DNA from: Pannonibacter sp. SL95
Lineage (GTDB): Bacteria; Pseudomonadota; Alphaproteobacteria; Rhizobiales; Stappiaceae
DNA length: 64,000 nucleotides
Direction of reading: 5' to 3'
Assembly: GCF_026672425.1 (NCBI RefSeq)
Contig: NZ_JAPPRC010000003.1
Coordinates: 1,947,541 to 2,011,540 of the forward strand
In this document: piece by piece, positions 42,877 through 52,687 of the stretch
Layout of the letters: each line of letters opens with the position of its first letter
Position numbering within the stretch: position 1 is the stretch's first letter
Translations under genes and position numbers: made by a program
The notes under the pieces: generated by a model
Databases searched by the model: none
What the model was told of the DNA's origin: nothing
The model's input: only the letters and a program-made list of their open reading frames with translations

Positions 42877-43614
42877 ATGTTCAACCTGACCGACAGGACG
42901 GCCCTCGTGACCGGCGCGACCGGTGGCATTGGCGAGGCCATTGCCCGCGCGCTGCACGCCCAGGGCGCTGTGGTGACCCTGTCCGGCACCCGCGCCGAAA
43001 AGCTTGAGGCCCTTGCTGCTGATTTGGGCGAGCGGGTCCACATCGCACCGTGCAATCTGTCCGACCGCGCCGCGGTGGAAGGGCTGATCCCGGCTGCGGA
43101 AGCGGCCATGGGACGGGTCGACATTCTCGTCAACAACGCCGGCATCACCCGCGACAACATCTTCATGCGCATGAAGGATGAAGAGTGGGATCAGGTTCTG
43201 GAAGTGAACCTGACGTCCAACTTCCACATCTGCCGTGCCGCCATCAAAGGCATGATGAAGCGCCGCCATGGCCGCATCGTCGGCATCACGTCGGTCGTCG
43301 GCGTGACCGGCAATCCGGGCCAGGCCAACTATGCTGCGGCCAAGGCGGGCATGATCGGCATGTACAAGTCGATCGCCCGCGAGATCGCCAGCCGCAACGT
43401 TACGGTCAACACCATCGCGCCCGGCTTCATCGAGACCGCGATGACCGATGTGCTGAACGACAAGCAGAAGGAATCGATTCTGGGATCCGTGCCGGCCGGC
43501 CGCCTTGGCACTGCCCAGGAGATTGCCGCTGCCGCCGTCTATCTGGCCAGTGACGAAGCTGCCTACATGACGGGCCAGACCCTTCATGTGAACGGCGGCA
43601 TGGCCATGATCTGA
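42877..43614 (+). CDS. fabG: 3-oxoacyl-ACP reductase
   Basis: The product is 245 aa, preceded by AAGGAAGGAAGAGG. It performs the NADPH-dependent reduction of 3-ketoacyl-ACP. SDR motifs: TGATGGIGEAIARAL, NNAGITRD, Ser139 in GITSVVG, and Tyr152/Lys156 in NYAAAKAG. The C-terminal GGMAMI is typical of FabG. Confidence 0.96.
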   Translation: MFNLTDRTALVTGATGGIGEAIARALHAQGAVVTLSGTRAEKLEALAADLGERVHIAPCNLSDRAAVEGLIPAAEAAMGRVDILVNNAGITRDNIFMRMKDEEWDQVLEVNLTSNFHICRAAIKGMMKRRHGRIVGITSVVGVTGNPGQANYAAAKAGMIGMYKSIAREIASRNVTVNTIAPGFIETAMTDVLNDKQKESILGSVPAGRLGTAQEIAAAAVYLASDEAAYMTGQTLHVNGGMAMI

Positions 43615-43625
43615 CAGCTGAAATT

Positions 43626-43651
43626 GCCGGTGGACCAAGCCGTCCACCGGC
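43626..43651 (+). terminator. 10-bp hairpin after fabG
   Basis: GCCGGTGGAC (43626-43635) pairs with GTCCACCGGC (43642-43651) around CAAGCC, 11 bases after the fabG stop. There is no strong T-run, so it may attenuate rather than end transcription and so allow separate high-level expression of acpP. Confidence 0.6.
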
Positions 43652-43866
43652 GTTCCTAGCCCCGGTTCGGTGTCTGGTAATGCGTTATAAAGTGTGATAC
43701 CTAGCCGCCGATTATTCTGGAAAGTACAAAGGGATGGCTTGCCTTCGGCGGTCAGACCAGCGTTCAGTCCGGATAACGTCCGAGCCAGCTCTTGTGGATT
43801 TCTGAAATATGCCCAAGATGCGGTTGCACGGGTGACCGGTTCGTAAAAACCACCGAGGTAAGTAAA

Positions 43867-44103
43867 ATGAGCGATATCGCGGAACGTGTGAAGAAGATCG
43901 TTGTCGAGCACCTGGGCGTCGATTCCGAGAAGGTAGTCCTGGGCGCGAGCTTCATCGACGACCTCGGCGCAGACAGCCTGGACACCGTTGAGCTGGTCAT
44001 GGCTTTCGAAGAAGAATTCGGCGTCGAGATCCCGGACGATGCAGCCGAGACGATCCTGACCGTCGGTGACGCTGTCAGCTTCCTGGAAAAGAACGCCGGT
44101 TAA
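43867..44103 (+). CDS. acpP: Acyl carrier protein
   Basis: The product is 78 aa from the ATG at 43867 (GAGGTAAG upstream). It carries the phosphopantetheine on Ser37 in [20 protein letters not shown]. It is strongly acidic with the expected four-helix pattern. It serves fabD, fabG and fabF, encoded on either side. The 252-bp gap before it probably contains its own promoter. Confidence 0.98.
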   Translation: MSDIAERVKKIVVEHLGVDSEKVVLGASFIDDLGADSLDTVELVMAFEEEFGVEIPDDAAETILTVGDAVSFLEKNAG

Positions 44104-44167
44104 TCCGGTTTCCCCCTGACCTTACGGGCGCAGCGTTCGCGCTGCTGCTCGAACCATGTGCGGGCTT

Positions 44168-45430
44168 ATGAGACGAGTCGTCGTTACCGGTATGGGCATG
44201 GTCACTCCGCTTGGATGCGGAGTTGACGTGACCTGGAAGAAGATCCTCGAAGGCCAGAGCGGTGCGCGTCGCGTCACCGGCTTTGAGATCGACGATCTTG
44301 CCTGTCAGATTGCGTGTCAGATCCCGCGCGATCCTTCGGTCGAGGGGGCATACAACCCGGATGACTGGATGGATCCGAAAGAGCAGCGCAAGGTGGACGA
44401 TTTCATCGTCTATGCCATGGCTGCCGCGGATCAGGCCTTGGCCGATGCCAACTGGAAGCCGACCACGTATGACGAGCAGACCCGCTCGGGCGTGCTGATC
44501 GGCTCCGGCATCGGCGGCCTCCAGGGCATCGAAGAGGCGGCCAATGTGCTGCGGGACAAGGGCCCGCGCCGCATCAGCCCGTTCTTCATCCCCGGCCGCC
44601 TGATCAACCTGGCCGGCGGCCAGGTCTCGATCCGGCACGGTCTCAAGGGTCCCAACCATGCTGTCGTGACGGCCTGTTCCACTGGCGCCCATGCCATTGG
44701 TGACGCCTCGCGTCTCATTGCCTATGGCGATGCGGATGTGATGGTGGCCGGCGGCACCGAATCTCCGATCTGCCGCCTGTCGCTTGCCGGCTTTGCCGCG
44801 TGCCGCGCGCTGGCAACGATCTACAATGACCAGCCCACAAGGGCGTCGCGTCCCTATGACAAGGACCGCGATGGCTTCGTGATGGGCGAGGGCGCCGGTG
44901 TTGTCGTGCTCGAGGAATACGAGCATGCGGTCCGTCGCGGCGCCAAGATTTATGCCGAAGTGATCGGTTATGGCCTGTCGGGCGATGCCTATCACATCAC
45001 GGCTCCGTCCGAGGATGGCGATGGCGCCTATCGCTGCATGAGCGCGGCGCTGAAGCGCGCCGGTATCATGGCGAGCGACCTGGATTACGTGAACGCCCAC
45101 GGCACCTCGACCATGGCCGACACGATCGAGCTGGGGGCTGTCGAGCGCCTGGTCGGCAATGCCGCCAACCGCCTGACGATGTCCTCGACCAAGTCGTCGA
45201 TCGGCCATCTGCTGGGCGCTGCCGGTGCGGTCGAGGCGATCTTCTCGATCCTGGCAATCCGTGACAGCATCGTGCCGCCGACGCTCAACCTCGACAATCC
45301 GTCCGTCGAGACGGAGATTGATCTGGTCGCGCACAAGGCAAAGCCGATGAATGTCGACATTGCCCTGTCCAACTCCTTCGGCTTCGGCGGCACCAACGCG
45401 TCGCTGGTGTTCCGCAAGGTCGCAGCCTGA
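44168..45430 (+). CDS. fabF: 3-oxoacyl-ACP synthase II
   Basis: The product is 420 aa from the ATG at 44168; the homology starts at MRRVVVTGMGMVTPLG, and an ATG four codons earlier is less likely. The catalytic triad is Cys170 (TACSTGAHAIG), His311 (NAHGTSTMADTIE) and His347 (KSSIGHLLGAAGA). It condenses malonyl-ACP with acyl-ACP and is important for cis-vaccenate synthesis in bacteria. Confidence 0.97.
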   Translation: MRRVVVTGMGMVTPLGCGVDVTWKKILEGQSGARRVTGFEIDDLACQIACQIPRDPSVEGAYNPDDWMDPKEQRKVDDFIVYAMAAADQALADANWKPTTYDEQTRSGVLIGSGIGGLQGIEEAANVLRDKGPRRISPFFIPGRLINLAGGQVSIRHGLKGPNHAVVTACSTGAHAIGDASRLIAYGDADVMVAGGTESPICRLSLAGFAACRALATIYNDQPTRASRPYDKDRDGFVMGEGAGVVVLEEYEHAVRRGAKIYAEVIGYGLSGDAYHITAPSEDGDGAYRCMSAALKRAGIMASDLDYVNAHGTSTMADTIELGAVERLVGNAANRLTMSSTKSSIGHLLGAAGAVEAIFSILAIRDSIVPPTLNLDNPSVETEIDLVAHKAKPMNVDIALSNSFGFGGTNASLVFRKVAA

Positions 45431-45446
45431 GACAGGCTTGAGGCTC

Positions 45447-45479
45447 GTCCGGGCGGATCGCAGACAGATCGGCCCGGAC
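45447..45479 (+). other. Hairpin after fabF
   Basis: GTCCGGGC and GCCCGGAC arms enclose a 17-base loop that contains a second small GATC dyad. It has no T-run. It may be a weak terminator between fabF and mltG. Confidence 0.4.
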
Positions 45480-45660
45480 AGACCCTGCATCGCGGTTTTG
45501 CCTCAATCGGAGGGTTTAACCGCACCGGGACGTGGCCCGGGACCCTGGCCCCGCCAGCAGATTCACGCGACAGGACGCCTGCCTCCCGACGCCCGGTCCG
45601 AGCTTTCGGGATGCGGCTGACGAGCAGAGCGGCGGACCGATCCGGAGGAACGAGCGCGCT

Positions 45661-46776
45661 ATGCGACTGAAGCCGAAAAGCCCGCGCGAGGCCATTCAGC
45701 CGGACAGGGCCCCTGAGCCGCCCGCCCGCTCGCGCCATGTGCGCAACCCCTTTGTCATCCTCATCAATCTGATCCTGAGCAGCGTCGTCCTGATGATGCT
45801 GGCCGCCGGTGCCGCGCTCTATTGGGGCAAGACCCAGTTTGATGCGGTCGGTCCGCTGACGGACGAGCGCACGGTGATCATCTCTTCAGGTCAGGGGCTT
45901 TCGACCATCGCCGAGACGCTGGAGGCCAACAAGGTCATTTCCAACGCCTGGGTCTTCGACGTGGGCGTGCGCGCCTACAAGAACGCGGGCAAGCTGAAGG
46001 CTGGCGAGTATGCGTTCAAGTCCGGCGTGACCATGCATGATGTCATGCGTGATCTCGTCGAAGGCAATGCGGTGACCCACTCCGTGACGATCCCGGAAGG
46101 CTGGTCGACGGCCCAGATCATCGCGCGGCTGCGCGAGAACGACATCCTGACCGGCGAGCTCACCAAGATCCCCGCGGAAGGGGCGTTGCTGCCGGAGACC
46201 TACACCTTCACCCGCGGTGCGACCCGTCAGCAGGTGCTGGACCAGATGGTCGCAGCGCAGGAAAAGCTGCTGAAGGAAGTCTGGAGCCGGCGGACGGAAA
46301 ACTTGCCAGTCAAGACGCCGGAAGAGCTGGTGATCCTCGCCTCGATCGTCGAGAAGGAAACCGCCCGTGCCGACGAGCGGCCGCGCGTGGCCGGGGTCTT
46401 CGTCAACCGGCTCAACAAGTCGATGCCGCTGCAGTCGGATCCGACAATCGTCTATGGCATCTATGGTGGCGACGCCTGGACGCAGGACCGCTCGGCCATC
46501 ACCCGGGCTGATCTCGACCGGAAGACGCCCTATAACACCTATCAGATCCCCGCGCTGCCGCCCGGGCCGATCGGCAATCCCGGCCGCGCGGCCATGGAGG
46601 CCGTGGCCAATCCGTCCCGCACCAAGGATCTTTACTTCGTTGCGGATGGCACGGGCGGTCATGTCTTTGCCGAGACTTACGAGCAGCATCAGGCGAATGT
46701 GCGCAAGTGGCGCGAGGTGGAGCGCAGCCAGCGCAACCAGCAAGGCCAGCCTGCCGCTCCCGCGACGTCCAACTAA
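45661..46776 (+). CDS. mltG: Endolytic murein transglycosylase MltG
   Basis: The product is 371 aa from the ATG at 45661 (GGAGGAACGAG upstream). A single membrane anchor covers about residues 31-53. It is followed by LysM-like and YceG catalytic regions. The catalytic glutamate is Glu231 in LASIVEKETARADERP, followed by VAGVFVNRLNKSMPLQSDPT. MltG cuts nascent glycan strands and helps set their length. The fabF-mltG neighbourhood is conserved in many proteobacteria. Confidence 0.95.
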   Translation: MRLKPKSPREAIQPDRAPEPPARSRHVRNPFVILINLILSSVVLMMLAAGAALYWGKTQFDAVGPLTDERTVIISSGQGLSTIAETLEANKVISNAWVFDVGVRAYKNAGKLKAGEYAFKSGVTMHDVMRDLVEGNAVTHSVTIPEGWSTAQIIARLRENDILTGELTKIPAEGALLPETYTFTRGATRQQVLDQMVAAQEKLLKEVWSRRTENLPVKTPEELVILASIVEKETARADERPRVAGVFVNRLNKSMPLQSDPTIVYGIYGGDAWTQDRSAITRADLDRKTPYNTYQIPALPPGPIGNPGRAAMEAVANPSRTKDLYFVADGTGGHVFAETYEQHQANVRKWREVERSQRNQQGQPAAPATSN

Positions 46777-46836
46777 TCAATCCTGCCGGCACCGCCCTGA
46801 CCTGGGCGGTGTTCTGGCATCTTGAAGGAAGACCAC

Positions 46837-47727
46837 ATGGCGCTGGCCAGCATGACCGGATTCGCCCGGGTCGAGGGCTCGGAAGGGGATACCCGCTGGA
46901 CGTGGGAACTGCGCTCCGTCAACGGCAAGAACCTTGATCTGCGGCTTCGGCTGCCGACGGGCATGGAAGAACTGGAAGGCGAACTGAAGGCGCGTGCCGC
47001 CCGGGTCCTGTCGCGCGGCAATGTTTCGGCCAACCTGTCGCTGCAACGGGCACAGGGCGAGGCCGTGCTGAGCGTCAACGAGGCGGCGCTGGAAGCGGTC
47101 CTGCGCGCCATCCAGGTTCTTCACCGCCGGATGCCGGACGCAGCGCCCGCGACGCTCGACGGCATCCTTGCGCACAAGGGCGTTCTGGAGCTGAAGGAGC
47201 CGGAAGAGGACGAAGCGGCACAGCAGGCGCTTTTGCGCGCGGTTGCAGCCAGTTTCGACGTAGCCCTGTCGGCGCTGGCCGACATGCGCGCCCTTGAGGG
47301 TGAGAGCATCGCACTGGTGCTGAGCGCCCACCTCGACACGATCGAGGCGGCAACCCGGGCGGCCGAAGCCTTGCCGGCGCGTCAGACGGAGGCGATCAAG
47401 GCGCGTCTGAAGGCGCTCGTTGAGGAGCTGGTCGACGCTGTTCCGGCTCTCGATCCGCAGCGTCTGGCGCAGGAAGCTGCGCTTCTGGCGACCAAGGCTG
47501 ATGTGCGCGAGGAACTGGACCGGCTGGTCGCCCACGTGTCTGCCGCGCGCAAGCTCATCGCCGATGGCGGCCCGATCGGCCGCAAGCTCGATTTTCTCGC
47601 GCAGGAATTCAACCGCGAAGCCAACACGCTGTGCTCCAAGTCGAATGACGTCGCCCTGACGGCGATCGGGCTGGAGCTGAAGGCCGTGATCGACCAGCTC
47701 CGCGAACAAGTTCAGAACCTGGAGTGA
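46837..47727 (+). CDS. YicC-family endoribonuclease
   Basis: The product is 296 aa from the ATG at 46837 (AAGGAAGA upstream; a TTG five codons before it is also open). It begins with the family-typical [13 protein letters not shown]. The N-terminal YicC domain is followed by the DUF1732 domain, which ends REDxx-type [20 protein letters not shown] and [20 protein letters not shown]. Family members are RNA endonucleases in E. coli and B. subtilis. It precedes gmk by four bases, a conserved pairing. Confidence 0.93.
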   Translation: MALASMTGFARVEGSEGDTRWTWELRSVNGKNLDLRLRLPTGMEELEGELKARAARVLSRGNVSANLSLQRAQGEAVLSVNEAALEAVLRAIQVLHRRMPDAAPATLDGILAHKGVLELKEPEEDEAAQQALLRAVAASFDVALSALADMRALEGESIALVLSAHLDTIEAATRAAEALPARQTEAIKARLKALVEELVDAVPALDPQRLAQEAALLATKADVREELDRLVAHVSAARKLIADGGPIGRKLDFLAQEFNREANTLCSKSNDVALTAIGLELKAVIDQLREQVQNLE

Positions 47728-47731
47728 TCCG

Positions 47732-48436
47732 ATGGCTGACCAAGGCAAGCCGCAAACCGGGACCGTCGTTACCGCCGATGAGGCTGAATCCCACCGCCGC
47801 GGGCTGATGCTCGTGCTGTCCTCGCCGTCTGGCGCCGGCAAGTCGACCATTGCCCGGCTGCTGCTGGAGCGGGAAGACAATCTCGAACTCTCCATCTCGG
47901 TGACGACGCGGCCGCGCCGCACCAGCGAGATCGATGGCGTGCATTATCACTTCATCACGCGCGAGCGCTTCGAGCAGATGCGTGATCGCGGCGAGCTGCT
48001 CGAATGGGCCGAGGTGCATGGCAACTACTACGCCACGCCGCGTGATCCGGTCGAGAAGGCCCTCGGTGAAGGCCGCGACGTGTTGTTCGACATCGACATC
48101 CAGGGCACGTTCCAGCTCTATGAACGCATGCGCGACGATGTCGTGTCGGTGTTCATCCTGCCGCCCTCCATCGCTGAAATGAAGTCACGCCTGCACCGCC
48201 GTGCCGAAGACACGCAGGAGGTCATCCTGCGCCGTCTCAAGACGGCTGTCGGCGAGATGCGTCACTGGACAGAATACGACTATGTCGTCGTTAACGAGGA
48301 TCTGAGCCGCGCCTTCGAGGCGGTCCGGGCAATCCTGAAAGCCGAACGCCACAAGCGCGCCCGCTCGGCCGCCATCGGCCCGTTCATCGAGGGCATGGTC
48401 GGTGACCTTCAGGGCGAGCTGGCCGGCGAGAGCTGA
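47732..48436 (+). CDS. gmk: Guanylate kinase
   Basis: The product is 234 aa, phosphorylating GMP to GDP. The P-loop is [10 protein letters not shown] (30-39). The GMP-binding segment follows: [20 protein letters not shown], then [10 protein letters not shown] and [12 protein letters not shown]. Its GGAG site overlaps the end of yicC, so the genes are coupled. It links functionally to guaA elsewhere in the window. Confidence 0.97.
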   Translation: MADQGKPQTGTVVTADEAESHRRGLMLVLSSPSGAGKSTIARLLLEREDNLELSISVTTRPRRTSEIDGVHYHFITRERFEQMRDRGELLEWAEVHGNYYATPRDPVEKALGEGRDVLFDIDIQGTFQLYERMRDDVVSVFILPPSIAEMKSRLHRRAEDTQEVILRRLKTAVGEMRHWTEYDYVVVNEDLSRAFEAVRAILKAERHKRARSAAIGPFIEGMVGDLQGELAGES

Positions 48437-48458
48437 GCGCCGCGCCTAGTGAAGTCAA

Positions 48459-48496
48459 CAAGAAGCCCGCTGCCGGTCCCGGTGGCGGGCTTGTTG
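48459..48496. terminator. Terminator between gmk and the DUF4214 gene
   Basis: AAGCCCGC and GCGGGCTT arms, extended by CAAG/CTTG, form a stem that encloses about 14 bases of GC-rich loop. It lies in the 69-bp gap between two converging genes and can serve both. Confidence 0.6.
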
Positions 48497-48505
48497 CTGC
48501 CGGGA

Positions 48506-49582
48506 TCAAAGCAGCCAGATGCCGTTTTCGATTGCTGGACCGACAAGGGCCTTGTTCTCGGCGCTCTCGGAGAAGCCGATGAGGACACTCGCCCGGTCCC
48601 ATGTGCCGGATGACAGTCGCTCGATCCAGCCTGCAAGCCCAGCACTCTCTGCATCTCGGCCAAGGACATTGTTGTAAAGGGCATTGATGTAAGCGCTGTC
48701 GGAAGTGTTTCTGCCGTAGCGCTGGATGAATTCTGCTGACCCCAGAAAAGCAGATGACATCTGGTTCATTGTCATCCCGGCATCCACCAGCTTTACATTG
48801 TGCCTCAGTCCGTCAGTATCGGGTGTGCGGGCAAAGGCAGCCTGATAGAGGCGATAGGTCTGACCGGCGGCGCCCTCGAGATCGAACGCAAGTATTTTTA
48901 CGCCATAACATGTAAACTCGACCCGCTCTACGCTGACCAGTTCAGTTGATTGTGGCGTCACCGATCTCTCAAGACTTATCAAGTGACCATTTGCGGTCTT
49001 TTCAATCTTGTAGGCTGGTGGGCAGCCTTGAATGCGAACAGTATCGAGGCCGCCTCTGCCGTCAAAGTAATTCTTCCCTGATCCCAAGATTGCAATATTG
49101 TTAAACTGATTTCCGAAGACTGGATCGTCATTGTACTGGGCCGATACAACATTAAATTTTTTATAGGTATTCTCAATTTGCCGCTCTTCATAAACGCCAC
49201 GATAAACTCCACTCTCCATGTCAAAGTAGCGGATCTGGGAGTTCCCCGTAGCTCCTAAGCTAATAGCGCCGTTGCCGATCACAGTGGAGTTTGAACTGTA
49301 AACATACACAGACGTTCTTATATTTGCTTCGGAAAAATCGACAAATACCGGCCTGCCAGCCATTCCGAACGCAAAGTTTTGTGCTTTTTGCCAGGTGCCA
49401 TAGAATTCAAATCGTTCTACATTATCGACGTTGCGTTGCGTCAGAAATGCGACATTTATCCTTAAGGTGTCATAGCCATCGCCGCCATCTAAATTGAATG
49501 ATTCTATATTTGAATTATGATGGAAAAAGTCATTGTCGGTCGTCCCGAAATTATCACCCTGTTTGATTGTAAATGACGCCAT
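48506..49582 (-). CDS. DUF4214-domain protein, probably secreted
   Basis: The product is 358 aa from the ATG at 49582 (AAGGTGA upstream). The first 240 residues look like a beta-rich repeat region with isolated RTX-like turns (NLDGGDGYDTLRIN, FDGRGGLDTVRI). The C-terminal 110 residues match DUF4214: LYQAAFARTPDTDGLRHNVK, AFLGSAEFIQRYG, LYNNVLGRDAESAGLAGWIE. Such proteins are often surface or type I-secreted. There is no N-terminal signal peptide. Base composition is clearly lower in GC than all neighbours, and the gene splits gmk from rsmA, both signs of transfer. Function unknown. Confidence 0.82.
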   Translation of the reverse strand: MASFTIKQGDNFGTTDNDFFHHNSNIESFNLDGGDGYDTLRINVAFLTQRNVDNVERFEFYGTWQKAQNFAFGMAGRPVFVDFSEANIRTSVYVYSSNSTVIGNGAISLGATGNSQIRYFDMESGVYRGVYEERQIENTYKKFNVVSAQYNDDPVFGNQFNNIAILGSGKNYFDGRGGLDTVRIQGCPPAYKIEKTANGHLISLERSVTPQSTELVSVERVEFTCYGVKILAFDLEGAAGQTYRLYQAAFARTPDTDGLRHNVKLVDAGMTMNQMSSAFLGSAEFIQRYGRNTSDSAYINALYNNVLGRDAESAGLAGWIERLSSGTWDRASVLIGFSESAENKALVGPAIENGIWLL

Positions 49583-49691
49583 TGAGATCACCTTGCTCAG
49601 TGAACGATTTGAGGTGTCACTGATAGATTTCGCAAGGGGAAAGTGCAAGCATGAGATGCGGTTCTATGGGCAGTACACGCTGACTATGCCC

Positions 49692-50534
49692 TCAGCTCTC
49701 CGCAAATCGCGAGGCCAGCTTGACGAAGCCGGGGATGTCGATCTCTTCGGCGCGAGCGGTGGGGGCGATGCCGCAGTCGGCGATGCGCTGTTCAGCGTCT
49801 GGCTTCACGCCTTTCAGAGAGGCGCGCAGCATCTTGCGGCGCTGGCCGAAGGCAGCAGCGGTGAGCCGTTCGAGATCGGCCAGTGCGCAGGGCAGGGGCT
49901 CCGGATTGGGCTCAAGATGCACCACGGCCGAGGTGACTTTCGGCGGCGGGGTGAAGGCCTGCGGCCCGATGTCGAACAGGATGCGCGCACGGGTGCGCCA
50001 GCCGGCAAGGACGCCGAGGCGGCCGTAATGGTCGTCATCCACGGTGGCGGTGATGCGCTGGCCGACTTCCTTCTGGAACATCAGCGTCAGCGAGGCCCAG
50101 AACGGCGGCCAGACCGGCGTGGTGATCCAGTTGAGCAGCAGCTGTGTGCCGACGTTATAGGGCAGGTTGGCGACGATCTTGACCGGATAGCCTTCGCTGA
50201 GCGCGGCGACATCCACCTTCAGCGCGTCGCCCTCGATCACCTCCAGCCGGCCTGGATAGCGGGCGCTGACTTCGGCCAGCGCCGGCAGGCAGCGGCTGTC
50301 CTTCTCGATGGCAATGACCTTGCGCGCGCCATTGGCGAGCAACGCACGGGTCAGGCCGCCGGGACCGGGGCCGACTTCGACGACCGTGGCGTTGGACAGG
50401 TCGCCGGCAGCGCGGGCAATGCGGGAGGTAAGGTTGAGATCGAGCAGGAAGTTCTGGCCGAGAGACTTCTTGGCATCCAGCCCATGGGTGCGGATGACAT
50501 CGCGCAGCGGTGGCAGGTCGTCGATCTGGCTCAT
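49692..50534 (-). CDS. rsmA: 16S rRNA dimethyladenosine transferase
   Basis: The product is 280 aa (KsgA). It dimethylates the two adjacent adenines near the 3' end of 16S rRNA. Motif I reads [15 protein letters not shown]. The catalytic NLPYN is at 123-127. The [20 protein letters not shown] start is typical of alphaproteobacteria. The start overlaps the pdxA stop by ATGA, so it is coupled to it. Confidence 0.96.
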   Translation of the reverse strand: MSQIDDLPPLRDVIRTHGLDAKKSLGQNFLLDLNLTSRIARAAGDLSNATVVEVGPGPGGLTRALLANGARKVIAIEKDSRCLPALAEVSARYPGRLEVIEGDALKVDVAALSEGYPVKIVANLPYNVGTQLLLNWITTPVWPPFWASLTLMFQKEVGQRITATVDDDHYGRLGVLAGWRTRARILFDIGPQAFTPPPKVTSAVVHLEPNPEPLPCALADLERLTAAAFGQRRKMLRASLKGVKPDAEQRIADCGIAPTARAEEIDIPGFVKLASRFAES

Positions 50535-51550
50535 GCCGTCAGGCCTTCGCTCGTCAGGGCTCCGGCCATGCGCACGGCGGCGGCAAAGCTGTCACAGCGC
50601 GCCGCGCCGGTGCCGGCAATGGCAAAGGCCGTGCCATGGTCGGGTGACGTGCGCACGAACGGCAGGCCCAGCGTGGCGTTGACCGTATCATCGAAACCGA
50701 TGGTCTTCACGGGGATCAGCACCTGGTCGTGGTACATGCCGAGCACGACGTCGTAGGTGGCGCGGGCGGCATCGTGGAACAGAGTGTCGGCGGGCCAGGG
50801 GCCACTGACATTGAGGCCTTCGCTTTTCAGCACCTCGAGAACGGGCGCGATCAGGTCGCGGTCCTCGGTGCCCATGCTGCCGCCTTCGCCGGCATGCGGG
50901 TTGAGGCCGCAGACAGCGATGCGCGGCCGTTCAAGGCCAAAGCGGGTGACCAGATCATGGTGGACGATGCGGGCTGTGCTGGCGAGGAGGTCCGCCGTCA
51001 GCAGTCTTGGCACCTCTGCCAGCGGCACATGGATGGTGACCGGCACGACCATGAGTTTGGGGCCGGCGAGCAGCATCACCGGCAGAAAAGGTCCCGGAGC
51101 AAAGCGGGTCGCAAGCTCGCCGAGATACTCGGTATGGCCCGGATGCCGGAACCCGGCGTCGTAGAGCACCTTCTTGGCGATCGGATTGGTCACCACCGCG
51201 CTTGCGCGGCCCGTGCGTACGTCTTCGACACAGGCGTCGATCGAGGCGATGACCGCAGCGCCGGTTGCCGGCGTCGGGTCGCCCGGATGATCCGCGATGG
51301 CAGGTCCCGTCGGCACGACCGGCAGGGCCTGGCCGAAGACCAAGGCGGCTGTCTCGGGTGTCACTTCCTCGATGGGAACGTCCAGAGACAGGCGACCGGC
51401 TCTGGAGCGCAGGAAGGCGGGATCGGCGCGGACATAGAAGGTCGGCAGCTCCAGCTCGTCCCGGCGTGTCCAGGCCGTCAGCGTGACATCCGGGCCAATT
51501 CCGGCAGGCTCGCCGCAGGTCACGGCGAGGGCGAGGCGGGGATTGGCCAT
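50531..51550 (-). CDS. pdxA: 4-hydroxythreonine-4-phosphate dehydrogenase
   Basis: The product is 339 aa. It oxidises 4-phosphohydroxy-L-threonine in pyridoxal phosphate synthesis. It has [12 protein letters not shown] near the start, the metal-binding histidines in [13 protein letters not shown] and [11 protein letters not shown], and the C-terminal [15 protein letters not shown]. It lies 13 bp after the SurA-like gene and overlaps rsmA, matching the conserved surA-pdxA-rsmA order. Confidence 0.95.
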   Translation of the reverse strand: MANPRLALAVTCGEPAGIGPDVTLTAWTRRDELELPTFYVRADPAFLRSRAGRLSLDVPIEEVTPETAALVFGQALPVVPTGPAIADHPGDPTPATGAAVIASIDACVEDVRTGRASAVVTNPIAKKVLYDAGFRHPGHTEYLGELATRFAPGPFLPVMLLAGPKLMVVPVTIHVPLAEVPRLLTADLLASTARIVHHDLVTRFGLERPRIAVCGLNPHAGEGGSMGTEDRDLIAPVLEVLKSEGLNVSGPWPADTLFHDAARATYDVVLGMYHDQVLIPVKTIGFDDTVNATLGLPFVRTSPDHGTAFAIAGTGAARCDSFAAAVRMAGALTSEGLTA

Positions 51551-51563
51551 GGGTCTGTCCTGC

Positions 51564-52502
51564 TTACTTGTAGACGATCACGGCCGCGCGGCGCAGTTCC
51601 TGGATGTAGCGGCGGGAAAGCTGGTCGCCTTCCTTCTGGCGCAGATCATCCTCGATGGCCGTCCGGGCCGAAATGTCAGACTTGATCTCGCGCTTCTTGC
51701 AGACGGCGATCATCTGGATGCCACGTTCGGAATCCACCGGCGGTGTCAGGCGGCCGACTTCGGTCTTGCCGATGACGTCCTTCATGTCCGGCGGCAGTTC
51801 CGTTTCAAGGCGGAAACCGATCGACTTGACCACGACTTCCGACAGGGTGCGGGCCTGGGGGACGCCCTGTTCGCAGGACGTGAAGCTCTTGCGCAGCGTT
51901 TCCGCCTCGCGCTTGCGCTGGGTCTTGAAGGCACCGGTCGACTTGGCCGGCACGACAAAGATCACCTGCTGCAGCTCGTACTCGATGCTGACGGCAGGCT
52001 GGTTTTCCTTGTCCTTGCTGTCGGCCTTCTGCTTCTGCAGCGCGTTGACAATGTCCGTCTCGCTGATCTGCACTTCCGTGCGGAAACGCATGCGCACCAG
52101 CTGCTGCCAGGCGAGTTCTGCCTTCAGGCGATTGCGCAGGGTTTCCGGATCAACGCCCGCCTGACGCAAGGCTCCGGCAAGGTTCTGAGGCGAAAGTTTC
52201 ACCCGGGAGGCGATGCTGGCGAAGGCTCCATCAACTTCCGACTTGGACACGCTGATGCCCATCCGCCGGGCTTCGCGCAGCTTGAGAACCTCGTCGATCA
52301 GCTCTTCCTGCGCTTCGCGGGTGGCTGCGCCGCTGTTCTTGCGCTGGGTCAGGGTGATGAGACGGGCGCGCTGGCCAATGTCATAGGAGGTAACCGCCTG
52401 GTCGGCGACAATGACCTTGATCGACGACTGTGCCGCAGCGCGTGGCACCGGAACTGTGGCCAGAAGCATGGCCATGCATGCGAGGAGAATAGACGTCTTC
52501 AT
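51564..52502 (-). CDS. surA: SurA-like periplasmic chaperone/peptidyl-prolyl isomerase
   Basis: The product is 312 aa from the ATG at 52502, chosen because it begins a signal peptide (MKTSILLACMAMLLATVPVP) cleaved near AAAQ at about residue 24. The SurA N-domain follows (VIVADQAVTSYDIGQRARLI). A single weak parvulin-like domain comes next, shorter than E. coli SurA with its two. SurA-type proteins deliver outer-membrane proteins to the BAM complex. It lies between lptD and pdxA, the conserved location. Confidence 0.88.
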   Translation of the reverse strand: MKTSILLACMAMLLATVPVPRAAAQSSIKVIVADQAVTSYDIGQRARLITLTQRKNSGAATREAQEELIDEVLKLREARRMGISVSKSEVDGAFASIASRVKLSPQNLAGALRQAGVDPETLRNRLKAELAWQQLVRMRFRTEVQISETDIVNALQKQKADSKDKENQPAVSIEYELQQVIFVVPAKSTGAFKTQRKREAETLRKSFTSCEQGVPQARTLSEVVVKSIGFRLETELPPDMKDVIGKTEVGRLTPPVDSERGIQMIAVCKKREIKSDISARTAIEDDLRQKEGDQLSRRYIQELRRAAVIVYK

Positions 52503-52687
52503 GTTCTGACCGGTCGGACGCTGGTGTCCGACTCCTCCCTTGTGCCGTACTGGCCAACTGCCGATCTGGTCCGGTTGTGCCACACCGTTCCGGATCTGTC
52601 GCGGTGACCACCGCAAAACCTGCTCTCTGGCCATGACGACAAACCATGGCCAAAGTAGGGTAATCCGCCGCAGGGCTGGCAGTCTGA

